A stretch of DNA of 64,000 nt from Bacteroidales bacterium (GCA_017417385.1 JAFPZF010000058.1:27031-91030), one strand, 5' to 3'. Counted from the stretch's first letter, positions 27,049 through 36,603 are shown. The notes: generated by a model from the letters alone, not told the origin. Translations and numbers: made by a program.

Positions 27049-28533
27049 ATGATACTATTAGGAGTAGATGTCGGCAGTTCGTCGGTCAAGGCGAGTGTCG
27101 TCGAAGCGGAGAGCGGGAAGTGCCTAGGCACGTCGTTTTATCCGAAGAGCGAGGCGCCGATAATGGCGAAGAAGCCGGGATGGGCGGAGCAGGACCCCGA
27201 GATGTGGTGGGAGAACCTGCGGCTGGCTGTCGGCGAGGCTCTCGCTGCGGCAGAAGGTGTCAGTGGCGAGGACGTCAAGGCGATAGGCATCTCGTATCAG
27301 ATGCATGGACTCGTCTGTGTCGACAGGGAGCAGAGGGTGCTCAGGCCGTCGATAATATGGTGCGACTCGAGGGCTGTCGGGATAGGTGCGGAGGCGTTTG
27401 AGGCGATAGGGGCGGAGTACTGCCTCGGGCATTACCTCAACAGTCCCGGGAACTTCACGGCGAGCAAGCTCAAGTGGGTCAAGGACAACGAGCCGGAGAC
27501 ATTTCGGAAGATAGACAAGATCATGCTCCCGGGCGACTACATAGCGATGAAGATGACCGGTGAGGCACGGACGACAGTCTCGGGACTGTCTGAGGGAGTA
27601 CTCTGGGACTTCGAGGCGAACAGCGTCGCGAGCAAGCTACTCGAGCATTATGGAATCTCCGCTGATGTCTTGCCGGAGATAGTTGACACGTTCGGCGAAC
27701 AGGGGTTGCTAGGCGAGAAGGCGGCGAAGGAGCTGGGGCTGAAGGCGGGGACGCCAGTCACGTACAGGGCGGGCGACCAGCCGAACAATGCGTTGTCTCT
27801 GGGAGTCGTCAATCCTGGGGAGATAGCATCGACGGCTGGGACGAGTGGAGTCGTGTATGGAGTCAGCGGAAGGGTCGACTATGATCCGCAGTCGAGGGTG
27901 AACAGCTTTGCGCACGTCAACCACAGAGCAGGAGCGCCGAGGATAGGGATACTGCTGTGCGTCAACGGCACTGGCATCTTGAACTCGTGGGTCAAGCGGA
28001 ACGTCATGCCGAGCGACATGACGTATGCGGCTATGAACGAGCTGGCGGCAGAGGCGCCGATAGGTGCTGAGGGGCTGACGATACATCCGTTCGGCAATGG
28101 AGCGGAGAGGATGCTCGGCAACAGGGAGACCGGGTGCAGCATCACGGGACTAAACTTCAACACCCACGGCAGGGCACACCTTGCGAGGGCGGCGCAGGAG
28201 GGCATCGTCTTCTCGTTCAGGTATGGCATAGAGATCATGGAGAAGATGGGGATGAAGGCGAGCACCATCAGGGCTGGAAAGGCCAACATGTTCCTTAGTC
28301 CGATCTTCAGGCAGACCCTGGCGAGCGTGACGGGAGCGCAGATAGAGCTGATAGACACAGACGGATCGGTAGGAGCGGCGAGGGGTGCCGGGATAGGAGC
28401 CGGGATATACAAGAGCATGAAGGAGGCGTTCAGCACGCTGAAGAGAGTCGGGATTGTCACGCCGGACGAGCAGCACAGGAGCGAGTATGAGACCGCTTAT
28501 TTGTTGTGGGCAGAGAGGCTTGGGCGACTATAA
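27049..28533 (+). CDS. xylB: Xylulokinase
   Basis: A 494-aa FGGY-family sugar kinase that phosphorylates D-xylulose to xylulose 5-phosphate. The N-terminal ATPase fold begins LLGVDVGSSSVKASVVE. The central Asp is in YRAGDQPNNALSLGVV, followed by STAGTSGVVYGV and the C-terminal FGGY domain (GAARGAGIGAGI). The substrate assignment rests on overall similarity and on xylose isomerase being encoded next. The gene pair is separated by 182 bases containing repeat copy B, which begins right after the xylB stop and may affect read-through. Confidence 0.93.
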   Translation: MILLGVDVGSSSVKASVVEAESGKCLGTSFYPKSEAPIMAKKPGWAEQDPEMWWENLRLAVGEALAAAEGVSGEDVKAIGISYQMHGLVCVDREQRVLRPSIIWCDSRAVGIGAEAFEAIGAEYCLGHYLNSPGNFTASKLKWVKDNEPETFRKIDKIMLPGDYIAMKMTGEARTTVSGLSEGVLWDFEANSVASKLLEHYGISADVLPEIVDTFGEQGLLGEKAAKELGLKAGTPVTYRAGDQPNNALSLGVVNPGEIASTAGTSGVVYGVSGRVDYDPQSRVNSFAHVNHRAGAPRIGILLCVNGTGILNSWVKRNVMPSDMTYAAMNELAAEAPIGAEGLTIHPFGNGAERMLGNRETGCSITGLNFNTHGRAHLARAAQEGIVFSFRYGIEIMEKMGMKASTIRAGKANMFLSPIFRQTLASVTGAQIELIDTDGSVGAARGAGIGAGIYKSMKEAFSTLKRVGIVTPDEQHRSEYETAYLLWAERLGRL

Positions 28534-28652
28534 GAAAGCTCTATAAATTGTTTTTGCTTCGTTACGCTCACTTTTGAAATCCTCATGTACTCCAGTACAC
28601 TCCGGTATTCAAAAGCTCGCAAGCCTTGCAAAACCTAATTTCTAGAACTTTC
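28534..28652 (+). repeat. Dispersed palindromic element, copy B (short form)
   Basis: A 119-bp element directly after the xylB stop. The termini GAAAGCTCTATAAATTG and the complement of AATTTCTAGAACTTTC pair almost fully. The central hairpin arms are TTTTGAA...TTCAAAA and GTAC...GTAC, different from copy A in sequence but still complementary. Confidence 0.88.
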
Positions 28653-28715
28653 TTGGGTTTGGCGTCATAAAAGTATTAGGAAAGAGAAACAACAAAAGAA
28701 ACAAACATAGAAAAG

Positions 28716-30029
28716 ATGGCAAAAGAGTATTTCGCCAACATTGGCAAGATCAAGTATGAGGGTAAGGACAGCAAGAACCCTCTGGCATTCAGGTACTATG
28801 ACGCGGAGAAGGTCGTCATGGGCAAGAAGATGAAGGACTGGCTGAAGTTCGCTATGGCATGGTGGCACACACTATGTGCGGAGGGTGCGGACCAGTTCGG
28901 CGGCGGGACCAAGACATTCCCGTGGAATGCGGCGAGCGACCCTATCCAGGCGGCGAAGGACAAGGTCGATGCGGGATTTGAGATCATGCAGAAGCTCGGC
29001 ATCGAGTATTACTGTTTTCATGACGTAGACCTCGTCTCGGAGGGGAGCAGTGTCGAGGAGTATGAGAAGAACCTCAAGGAGGTCGTCGCTTACCTGAAGA
29101 AGAAGCAGTCGGAGACGGGCATCAAGCTGCTCTGGGGCACGGCGAACGTCTTCGGGAACAAGAGGTATATGAACGGAGCGTCGACGAATCCCGACTTTGA
29201 CGTTGTCGCGAGGGCGATAGTCCAGATCAAGAATGCCATAGACGCGACGATCGAGCTTGGGGGCACGAACTACGTGTTCTGGGGTGGAAGGGAAGGCTAC
29301 ATGTCTCTCCTGAACACCGACATGAAGAGAGAGAAGAGCCACATGGCGACGATGCTGCGCATGGCGAGGGACTATGCGAGGGCGAAGGGCTTCAAGGGCA
29401 CATTCCTGATAGAGCCGAAGCCTATGGAGCCGAGCAAGCATCAGTATGACGTCGACACGGAGACCGTCATCGGGTTCCTCAAGCAGAACGGGCTGGATAA
29501 GGACTTCAAGGTGAACATCGAGGTGAACCATGCGACACTTGCGGGTCATACGTTTGAGCATGAGCTGGCAGCGGCTGTCGATGCGGGGATGCTCGGGTCG
29601 ATAGATGCGAACAGGGGCGACTATCAGAACGGGTGGGACACCGACCAGTTCCCGATAGACAACTTCGAGTTGACGCAGGCGTGGATGCAGATCATCAGGG
29701 GCGGCGGCTTCAAGGATGGCGGCACGAACTTCGATGCGAAGACGAGGAGGAACTCGACAGACCTGGAGGACATCATCATAGCACACGTCAGTGGCATGGA
29801 TGCTATGGCGAGGGCGCTCTTGAGTGCAGCGGAGCTGATAGAGAAGTCGCCATACTGCCAGATGGTGAAGGAGCGCTATGCGTCGTTTGACAGTGGAAAG
29901 GGCAAGGAGTTTGAGGACGGCAAGTTGACATTCGAGGAAGTCTATGAGTATGGCAAGAAGGTCGGCGAGCCGAAGCAGACGAGTGGTAAGCAGGAGCTAT
30001 ATGAGCAGATAGTCAGCATGTACTGCTAA
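28716..30029 (+). CDS. xylA: Xylose isomerase
   Basis: A 437-aa TIM-barrel enzyme that converts D-xylose to D-xylulose. Signature segments are FCFHD-type YYCFHDVDLV with the catalytic His, VFWGGREGYMSLLNTD, the metal-binding NIEVNHATLAGHTFEHEL and SIDANRGDYQNGWDTDQFP. Length and motifs match the class II enzymes of Bacteroidota. It functions with the kinase encoded upstream; no xylose transporter is present in the window. A strong terminator follows. Confidence 0.97.
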   Translation: MAKEYFANIGKIKYEGKDSKNPLAFRYYDAEKVVMGKKMKDWLKFAMAWWHTLCAEGADQFGGGTKTFPWNAASDPIQAAKDKVDAGFEIMQKLGIEYYCFHDVDLVSEGSSVEEYEKNLKEVVAYLKKKQSETGIKLLWGTANVFGNKRYMNGASTNPDFDVVARAIVQIKNAIDATIELGGTNYVFWGGREGYMSLLNTDMKREKSHMATMLRMARDYARAKGFKGTFLIEPKPMEPSKHQYDVDTETVIGFLKQNGLDKDFKVNIEVNHATLAGHTFEHELAAAVDAGMLGSIDANRGDYQNGWDTDQFPIDNFELTQAWMQIIRGGGFKDGGTNFDAKTRRNSTDLEDIIIAHVSGMDAMARALLSAAELIEKSPYCQMVKERYASFDSGKGKEFEDGKLTFEEVYEYGKKVGEPKQTSGKQELYEQIVSMYC

Positions 30030-30067
30030 GAGGTCCTTTAATTAAGTGGTTTTAAGGGAGAACGAAG

Positions 30068-30114
30068 TTCCGCCCGTCGTGTAGAGAGTAGCACGGCGGG
30101 CGGAATGATTTTAT
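30068..30114 (+). terminator. Terminator after xylA
   Basis: A 14-bp stem (TTCCGCCCGTCGTG at 30068-30081 against CACGGCGGGCGGAA at 30092-30105, one G-T pair) is followed by TGATTTTAT. It lies between xylA and the convergent TonB receptor gene. Confidence 0.88.
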
Positions 30115-30162
30115 ATTGAGAGAGATGGGGGAGGGAGAAGGGAAAGAAGGAACACTATAAGG

Positions 30163-32490
30163 TTAGAAATTGAACGTATAAGTCAGAGTTGGCACGACTC
30201 GGTAGACGTAAATCATCTTGTATTTCTCGCTATAGATGCCACTTAGCGGGTCGGTGTACACGGAGATAGGATTCTTCTTGTTGTAGACATTGTAGACCGT
30301 GAGATCCAAGAAATGGTTGAATCTGCCATGGCTACGGAGGTCGAAGCGCGCTGAGAAGTCGAGTCGGTGGAAAGTTGGCAGCTTGAAGCCGTTGCGTTCA
30401 GAGTAGACAGGGACGACGATGCCGTAGACCTCATAGCGTCCGATAGGGAGCGTACGTCTTCCGCCAGAATGGCAGCCGAACGTTGTGGAGAGCGACAGCC
30501 AGCGCCAAGGTTTGACCATAGCGGCGACGCTGAGGTTGTGTCTCTGGTCGTACATGTCGTAGTACCAACGTCCTTTGTTGATACCGTCGACTTGACGTTT
30601 TGCTTCGGAGAGAGTGTAGGAGGTCGTTATCGAATAATTCTTAGCATCCTTTCGGATCATCAGTTCGATACCCTTAGCCTTACCCTTTCCGGATAGCAGT
30701 TCCTGCTCGTAGTGTTCGTTCATTCTTAGGATGGCGCCGTCCTTGAAGTCGACGAGATCCTTAGTTTTCCTGAAGTAAGCCTCCATGCTGAGTTCGAGTT
30801 CGAGGGAAGGGATGAAGGAGTGGACACCGACGGCGAAGGAGTTGGCAGACTGCGGCTTAGCGTACTTGTCTGCGGGGATCCAGATGTCGGTTGGCATAGA
30901 CAGTGCGGAGTTGGTCAGCAGGTGCTGACTTTGTGCAGTTCGGGAGTAGCTAGCCTTGAGGGACAGGTTCTCGCTGAGCGTGAGAGAGGCGGCGAGGCGA
31001 GGCTCAGCCAAGAAATAGCTTTTGACGGGTCTCAGTTTCTTATAGAGAACAGTGTCGAGAGGCGTCTCACGCATCTTGTCGGCATAATTTATGCTTTCTA
31101 CGGGACCCAGCTCCGTCGTCAGCGACATTCTCAGTCCGCCGCTGAAGTTGAGTAGACCGCCAAAGTTCTTCTCGACGCCGAAATAGAGAGCCTGGTTCGT
31201 CATATTCTTGCTGCCGAGGTCACGCGACTCTCCCGAGGAGACCTTGTCGAGAGGTTTCATCTTGCCGGGCCTATAGTGGTGGAACTCCGTGGAGAAGCCG
31301 TAGGTCAGTTCAGCCAGTTCCGTCGATTGCTGAAAATCGATCTTGGCATCGACCTCGCCCATTCTCGCGCGCCAGTCGTACATAAGTCCACCGGAGGAGT
31401 AGTTGTGCTTGTAGCCGTACTGACTTGCGGTAATCGTCGTATTAGCGAATATAGTCGGAGAAAAGACGTGATTCCAGCGTCCGGTCAGCGTCCTGTTGCT
31501 CCACTTGATGTCGGCAGCGGCGTCGACAACGTCGTAGCGGAAGGCATCCTGGGACATATAAGCAGACAGGAAGACCCTGTCTCTATCGCCGACACGCTTG
31601 TTGATCTTCATAGCAATGTCGTCGAACAGAAGTTTGTTGTCGTGGTTGTACAGTTTGTCAGCAATGTCTATGCACTTGTTGAAGAGCCAGCCGTAGCCAA
31701 AGCGTCCGCTGAGCATGAATGAAGATTTGTCGGTAGACAGAGGACCCTCGACCATAATACGGGAGGTGAGAATTCCCAAGGAGCCGCAGACCCTTTTTTC
31801 GGACATGTTGCCCTCCTTCATTCTTACGTCCATGACGGAAGTCAGTCTGCCACCATAGCGAACGGGCAGAGCGCCCTTGTAGAGGTCGACAGACGAGATG
31901 GCGTCTGCGCTGAAGGCAGATATAAAGCCCATGGCGTGCGTCGGGTTGTAGACGGGCGCCTCGTCGAGGATGACGAGATTCTGGTCGTGCGAGCCGCCTC
32001 TCACCGAGAGGTTAGCGGAGCCGTCGGCGACATTGTTGACGCCGGGCATCAGTTGAAGACTCTTCAGTGCATCAGGTTCGCCCATTATAGTCGCAATGCT
32101 TTTGATGTCGGCTTGAGAGACCTTATGGTGGCTCATCTGAGGGCGCTCTATTTCAGACCGGTACAGGCTCTTAGCCATAGCCGTCACCTCGCCAATAGTC
32201 TGAGTTGCAGGTTCGAGGGGCACCTTAAGAGCAGTTTTTTGAGAGGTGTCGATATGCAGGACTGCAGTCTTATATCCCAAAAAGCTGACGCGCAAGGTGT
32301 CGGCTCCGGTTGCACTCGCGATCGAGAAATAGCCGTAGGCGTTGGTCACTGTTGCGCGACGGCCAAATTGAGCCACAGCACCCATCAGGCTCTCTCCAGT
32401 CGCCCCGTCGACAACAGTTCCTGAGAGTTGAGAGAAAGCCCGAGTGGCGGACAATAAAGCTATAACTATTACAAAGAATACCTTTTTCAT
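30163..32490 (-). CDS. TonB-dependent receptor with carboxypeptidase-like N-terminal domain
   Basis: A 775-aa outer-membrane transporter. A signal peptide (residues 1-20) precedes a carboxypeptidase-D-like domain (LSGTVVDGATGESLMGA onwards, about 22-95). A plug domain follows with the NLSVRGGSHDQNLVILDEAP and VRYGGRLTSVMDVR motifs, then a barrel ending TYTFNF. It is not a SusC protein because the DASATAIYG signature is missing. Receptors of this type are typically encoded with a DUF4249 lipoprotein, as here. Its start overlaps the stop of the upstream thioredoxin-like gene (ATGA). The ligand is unknown. Confidence 0.9.
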   Translation of the reverse strand: MKKVFFVIVIALLSATRAFSQLSGTVVDGATGESLMGAVAQFGRRATVTNAYGYFSIASATGADTLRVSFLGYKTAVLHIDTSQKTALKVPLEPATQTIGEVTAMAKSLYRSEIERPQMSHHKVSQADIKSIATIMGEPDALKSLQLMPGVNNVADGSANLSVRGGSHDQNLVILDEAPVYNPTHAMGFISAFSADAISSVDLYKGALPVRYGGRLTSVMDVRMKEGNMSEKRVCGSLGILTSRIMVEGPLSTDKSSFMLSGRFGYGWLFNKCIDIADKLYNHDNKLLFDDIAMKINKRVGDRDRVFLSAYMSQDAFRYDVVDAAADIKWSNRTLTGRWNHVFSPTIFANTTITASQYGYKHNYSSGGLMYDWRARMGEVDAKIDFQQSTELAELTYGFSTEFHHYRPGKMKPLDKVSSGESRDLGSKNMTNQALYFGVEKNFGGLLNFSGGLRMSLTTELGPVESINYADKMRETPLDTVLYKKLRPVKSYFLAEPRLAASLTLSENLSLKASYSRTAQSQHLLTNSALSMPTDIWIPADKYAKPQSANSFAVGVHSFIPSLELELSMEAYFRKTKDLVDFKDGAILRMNEHYEQELLSGKGKAKGIELMIRKDAKNYSITTSYTLSEAKRQVDGINKGRWYYDMYDQRHNLSVAAMVKPWRWLSLSTTFGCHSGGRRTLPIGRYEVYGIVVPVYSERNGFKLPTFHRLDFSARFDLRSHGRFNHFLDLTVYNVYNKKNPISVYTDPLSGIYSEKYKMIYVYRVVPTLTYTFNF

Positions 32491-33518
32491 CTTCTCGTTG
32501 TTGTCATATTGTCTAAGTGCGAAATAATCACATTTTTCTCGTGACCTCTATAGACTTGACATCCGTTGAGCAGCACGACAGGAGTTTCCACGAAGCCAGC
32601 CTCCTTGGCCTTCAGATAGTATTTGTCAATCTCGTCGGCAATCACCTCGTTGTCAATCTCGTCGGCAAACAGAGCCGAGTCGAGGCCGACAGCATCGACA
32701 AACACGCTCGTCATAGAGCTGTCAATTAAGACTGGGGCTCTCATTACCTCGTCAAGAGCCTCGCGAGCCAAGCCCTGTCTGCGAGCTGCCTCGACAGCCC
32801 GCACCGTGTAGTCAACAGAAGGAGCCAAGAGGAATACCCGACATTTTATCTGCGCATCATGAGAGCCGACAATGTCTGCCAACATTCTGTACGCCTTGCG
32901 GCATACCTTGCATGTCGGGTCTGCCACGAGCAACAGTTCATCTGCTTCGGGATTGTATCTTTCCTCGTCGTTAATCAGCACACTTCGTTTTTCAATCCAG
33001 CCTGTCTCCACCTTCTTCTTGACAGGTGATAGTAACGCAGAACTAACCTTGTGTACCTTTCTTAGGGAGTCGATATAAGACCTATACAGAGATAGAGCAG
33101 TAAGACGTTTTAGCTCAGTAAAACCCTCACGGCTTCCTGTCCGGAGCATCTGTGACGGATTATCGCTACTTTGCAGCCAGTCGCCCACCATTTCCTCCTC
33201 TATATAGTTCGCAACATCCCTTTCCGTCAGTCGTTCGCGTAAGTATCTTGCCTTGAGAGTGTCAACCGTTATGTGTCTTTTTTCAGCCTCAAGAGCAAGC
33301 ACGTAACCTTCGGTAAAGTCGTCCAAGGCGTCTCGCCTGATGTCGTAGATCCTGCATAGGTGCTCGTAAACCTCATCCACCTGTTCGTTGTTCAACACGA
33401 GGCTACTTGGAAACTGTTTTCCGTCAACCTCTAAGAAGCCGGTTTTATGCTCTATTTCATTACGGCAAGACGCAGTTATTGCAATTACAATAGCTACAAT
33501 AAGTAATTTGTGGCTCAT
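32487..33518 (-). CDS. Thioredoxin-fold lipoprotein with CxxC motif
   Basis: A 343-aa predicted lipoprotein (lipobox ITASC, Cys18). The N-terminal half is helical and unrecognised. From about residue 200 a thioredoxin/DsbA-like domain begins (ELLLVADPTCKVCRKAYRML) with a CKVC redox pair, and the cis-proline region is probably FVETPVVLLNG. It probably acts as a periplasmic or surface thiol oxidoreductase. Its position between DUF4249 genes and the TonB receptor, with overlapping ends on both sides, suggests a role in maturing Cys-containing neighbours (the unknown lipoprotein at 35.2-36.3 kb has many Cys). That role is inference. Confidence 0.7.
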   Translation of the reverse strand: MSHKLLIVAIVIAITASCRNEIEHKTGFLEVDGKQFPSSLVLNNEQVDEVYEHLCRIYDIRRDALDDFTEGYVLALEAEKRHITVDTLKARYLRERLTERDVANYIEEEMVGDWLQSSDNPSQMLRTGSREGFTELKRLTALSLYRSYIDSLRKVHKVSSALLSPVKKKVETGWIEKRSVLINDEERYNPEADELLLVADPTCKVCRKAYRMLADIVGSHDAQIKCRVFLLAPSVDYTVRAVEAARRQGLAREALDEVMRAPVLIDSSMTSVFVDAVGLDSALFADEIDNEVIADEIDKYYLKAKEAGFVETPVVLLNGCQVYRGHEKNVIISHLDNMTTTRR

Positions 33519-34367
33519 TCTTCTTCTATTATACCCCTCAATATTACAGCATCGGTTGCGAAGAACTGTCCGTATACAGACCTTTCGCTAGAGAAGTTAG
33601 TCGGGACCTCCTTGCTAAGACCGGCGAACACACCTCCGTCAGAGGCACACAACTTGTCCAGGGCAGAATAGAACTCATAGTTACTTTTCGACATTGAAGC
33701 AACAAGTATATCATAATAATGTTACCGTCACGTACAAATACTCCACCATTATCTGCTTGTCCGTGATGACTCCAAACCCGTCTGATTTCACAACTGTATT
33801 TTCACCTTGACGAAACCCTTTTGTCGAGAAGTAAGTTGTTGACCAAGCAGTATGGAAATAGCAAAATGACTCCTCGTCTGACTTATCATGAATAAAATGA
33901 ATAGCTATCTTCGTCACTTCATTTCCTTCTTTGGATATGGTCGGGACTTCAGTTACTCTTGAAATCTTAGGGCAAGGGAGGACAGTCTCAGTCGCATAGT
34001 AGTGGCAACCCTCTATACATACGTCAAGAGTGTAAGTGCGTCCGACCACTGGCCAGCCTTTGCTCTTTACCCATAGGGAATAGTGGTCCTCCCAGCCATT
34101 ATTTGGCTTTTCGTATTTCCATCGACCACCTATATTGTCTGTGATAACAATACTGTCAACAGGTATTTCCCACATTTGAGGACCTCTGGTTTCATCTCCG
34201 ATACCATTGAATATTTTGATTTTTTGCATTGTATCGCACGTAGACACAGTTGCCTCTATGACGTAAGCGTCGACAACGTCGCATGTCATATCGTCAAGAA
34301 CGGAAATACAAGAAACACATATAAACAATAGTGGTAATAAGAGAGTCTTCCAGAGTCTTGTTACCAT
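33515..34367 (-). pseudogene. DUF4249-family lipoprotein gene, frameshifted
   Basis: The open frame (34367 down to 33711, 218 aa) begins like its upstream paralogue: MVTRLWKTLLLPLLF and a lipobox at Cys20. It stops early after VEYLYVTVTLL. In the next frame the missing C-terminus continues as YYDILVASMSKSNYEF, closely matching the paralogue's YYYRIRVASMSKRNYEF, and runs to a stop at 33515-33517 that overlaps the next start codon in ATGA fashion. A single insertion or deletion near 33712-33725 explains this. It is either a recent pseudogene, a sequencing error or, less likely, programmed frameshifting. The original gene was about 284 residues. Confidence 0.8.
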
Positions 34368-34381
34368 ACTTAGATAAGTGT

Positions 34382-35221
34382 TTATTCTTCTATTTTACCA
34401 ATCAGTATTACAGCATCAGTTGCGAAGAACTGTCCGTATACAGGTTTTTCGCTATAGAAGTTAGTCGGGACCTCCTCGCTAAGACCGGCGAACACACCTC
34501 CGTCTGAGGCGCACAGTTTATCCAGGGCGGAATAGAACTCATAGTTACGTTTCGACATGGAAGCAACGCGTATGCGATAATAATATCCATCATCATAACG
34601 AATCTCATGCGTTCCTCCCTGTCCAGCTGGTTGTCCATGATGAACACCGAAACCATCTGATTTGACAACTATGTTCTCACCTTGATTGAACCCTTTAGTC
34701 GAAAAGTAAGTTACTCTGCCAGCACTTGTGAAATAGCAAAACGATTCCTCATCAGAGTCATCATGAATAAAATGGACTGCTACTTTAGAGTCTTCAAACC
34801 CTTCTTTTGCCATTGTCGTAACTTCCGAAACTCTCGACACTTCAGGACATGGGTGAATAGTCTCGGTCGCATAGTAGTGGCAGCCATCTATACATACGTC
34901 GAGAGTGTATGTGCGTCCAACGACTGGCCAGCCTATACTTTTGACCCATGCTGTATAGTGTTTTGACCAAAAGGGGCCTGGATTATTATATTTCCATCGC
35001 CCCCCTATGTCGTCTGTGATAACTACGCTGTCAACTAGCAATGCTCCTCGGTAACCATCAGCATCATAAACATTGATTGTTTGTATGGTATCACATGTGG
35101 AAATGGTTGCCTCTATGACATAAGCGTCTACAGCATCGCACGTTTCGTCAAGTTCACCAATACAAGAAACAAACAAAAACACAACAGGAAACAAAAGAGT
35201 CTTCCAGAGTCTTGTTACCAT
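34382..35221 (-). CDS. DUF4249-family lipoprotein
   Basis: A 279-aa lipoprotein (lipobox FVSC, Cys20) of the DUF4249 family, found in Bacteroidota next to TonB receptors with carboxypeptidase-like domains. The first half forms an Ig-like sandwich (VVITDDIGGRWKY, VVGRTYTLDVCIEG-type repeats). It is probably a surface partner of the receptor encoded at 30.2-32.5 kb. It is a tandem duplicate of the frameshifted gene that follows; the last 180 bases of the two are nearly identical, which points to recent duplication or conversion. Its start overlaps the previous stop by seven bases. Confidence 0.8.
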   Translation of the reverse strand: MVTRLWKTLLFPVVFLFVSCIGELDETCDAVDAYVIEATISTCDTIQTINVYDADGYRGALLVDSVVITDDIGGRWKYNNPGPFWSKHYTAWVKSIGWPVVGRTYTLDVCIDGCHYYATETIHPCPEVSRVSEVTTMAKEGFEDSKVAVHFIHDDSDEESFCYFTSAGRVTYFSTKGFNQGENIVVKSDGFGVHHGQPAGQGGTHEIRYDDGYYYRIRVASMSKRNYEFYSALDKLCASDGGVFAGLSEEVPTNFYSEKPVYGQFFATDAVILIGKIEE

Positions 35222-36252
35222 CTTTTGATTATAGAGAAGTGGAACAATGTGTTTTTATCCTGCTCAACCATAGTCTTATAGTCTTCAATGTATTTGAAGT
35301 CGACAGATTGATTTTTCGTAATCAACACTTTAGGTGTACGGTCCAATAGTTTAGGGTTGTAGATATGCTGATTGTTTGCGTTATTACGGTCCTCGTCATC
35401 TACGACTATGCCTTCGTACTGCATATCACGCAGTTTTCCAAACACAGCATATTCAAATCCAAGATCTGGCATAGGACGTGCGTACTTTCCAGACTCAGCC
35501 ATGAACACTAAGAAAGACAATCTCAAATTGCCTTTGTTGTTAATAACAATGTTAAAAGGAATTTTGCGTTTGTCATACCCTACAACCGATGTACATGGAT
35601 TTTTATCCTCCGCATCCATTTCTATGTCCATGAACTTCAATTGGTGAAGCAACATATACTCTTCGATTTTCTCTGGGGTATTGTAATCTAATTGAATGTT
35701 CTCGTCCATAGCCAATACTGCATAATCATCATAGTAACGATGGAACAGAACCGAAGGAACTTCACAAAAACGCATTGTCACATTATTGGATGACTCAGCC
35801 TTCCAATATATTTGGTCACCTTCAATGTGCTTTGAGCAATTATTATTATCCTCCGTGTCGTAAATTACCTCCACCAGAGTGTATCCTCCGCAGATTCGAC
35901 CATCAGCGCTCCCAGGACTGTTTACTGGCACGACACCGACAGACGTGAATGTTCCTTCGTGTATCGAACGAAGCGCTGCCTTGTTGCCACCTTCCTTAAA
36001 CTGCCAATAGTTCTTGGCGTATTCAATGTAGGCATCGGAAGCTATCGTCTCGGTCTTCGCCGTATCGTCGAGAGCGACACAATAAGTATCGTCATGCAGA
36101 TACTTGTCAATCTCTTCGCCCTCCAATGTCGAGGCGAAATCTTCTGAGAGCTCCGCTATCTGTGTGTCCATTGCGTCGTAGCAACTCTCTTCTTCTGCTG
36201 AGCAACCGCAAATAATGGTTGCTGCAAGAATAACAACTTTAACAGTCTTCAT
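35215..36252 (-). CDS. Unknown lipoprotein, first gene of the TonB/DUF4249 operon
   Basis: A 345-aa predicted lipoprotein (lipobox ATIICGC; Cys16 most likely) that I cannot assign to a family. It has eight or so further Cys residues, including NNNCSKH and KNPCTSV. It is AT-rich compared with the housekeeping genes and shows no strand-typical codon bias, in keeping with recent acquisition. It overlaps the DUF4249 gene and is preceded by a good -7 box, so it heads the five-gene operon. It may be a surface or periplasmic component working with the receptor. Confidence 0.65.
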   Translation of the reverse strand: MKTVKVVILAATIICGCSAEEESCYDAMDTQIAELSEDFASTLEGEEIDKYLHDDTYCVALDDTAKTETIASDAYIEYAKNYWQFKEGGNKAALRSIHEGTFTSVGVVPVNSPGSADGRICGGYTLVEVIYDTEDNNNCSKHIEGDQIYWKAESSNNVTMRFCEVPSVLFHRYYDDYAVLAMDENIQLDYNTPEKIEEYMLLHQLKFMDIEMDAEDKNPCTSVVGYDKRKIPFNIVINNKGNLRLSFLVFMAESGKYARPMPDLGFEYAVFGKLRDMQYEGIVVDDEDRNNANNQHIYNPKLLDRTPKVLITKNQSVDFKYIEDYKTMVEQDKNTLFHFSIIKRW

Positions 36253-36332
36253 AAGTGTTATTAAATTGATTTATAAATGATTCGTGACAAATGAGCGACA
36301 TTGATTGTCGACATTTGTCCGATTTCGGGGTG

Positions 36333-36340
36333 CAAAGTTA
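36333..36340 (-). promoter_or_regulatory. Putative -7 box of the lipoprotein/TonB operon
   Basis: On the minus strand this reads TAACTTTG, an exact TAnnTTTG match, 80 bases before the start codon at 36252. No clear -33 element is seen. Confidence 0.5.
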
Positions 36341-36573
36341 TGCTTTTTCGCTTTTGATTATACTGCTATGTTAATATTTTTTTGATAGAGAAATGAGGCG
36401 AGAGAAGATGAGGGAGATAGACATGAGAGGGGGCAGGGCTAATACAAGTCTAACCTTGGGAGAGAGGTAAGGTAGAGGTGTAGTTGGATTGGGCAATGAA
36501 CGTGAAGGGTGCGAGAGAGTTGTTTTGTTTTCGGATAAAAGTAGTTGTTGGAGTAAAAAAGAATGCTGGTAAC
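36341..36573. other. Intergenic region without a gene
   Basis: No gene is apparent between the two divergent promoters. The region holds CTAATACAAGTCTAA at 36439-36453, which is repeated at 26987-27001. Confidence 0.5.
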
Positions 36574-36603
36574 TTGGTGTAAAAATAAAATGATGTAATT
36601 TTG
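36574..36603 (+). promoter_or_regulatory. Putative promoter of the DUF4373 gene
   Basis: CTTG ending at 36576, a 19-base spacer and TAATTTTG at 36596-36603 give a textbook Bacteroides promoter. The start codon follows 84 bases later. Confidence 0.65.
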
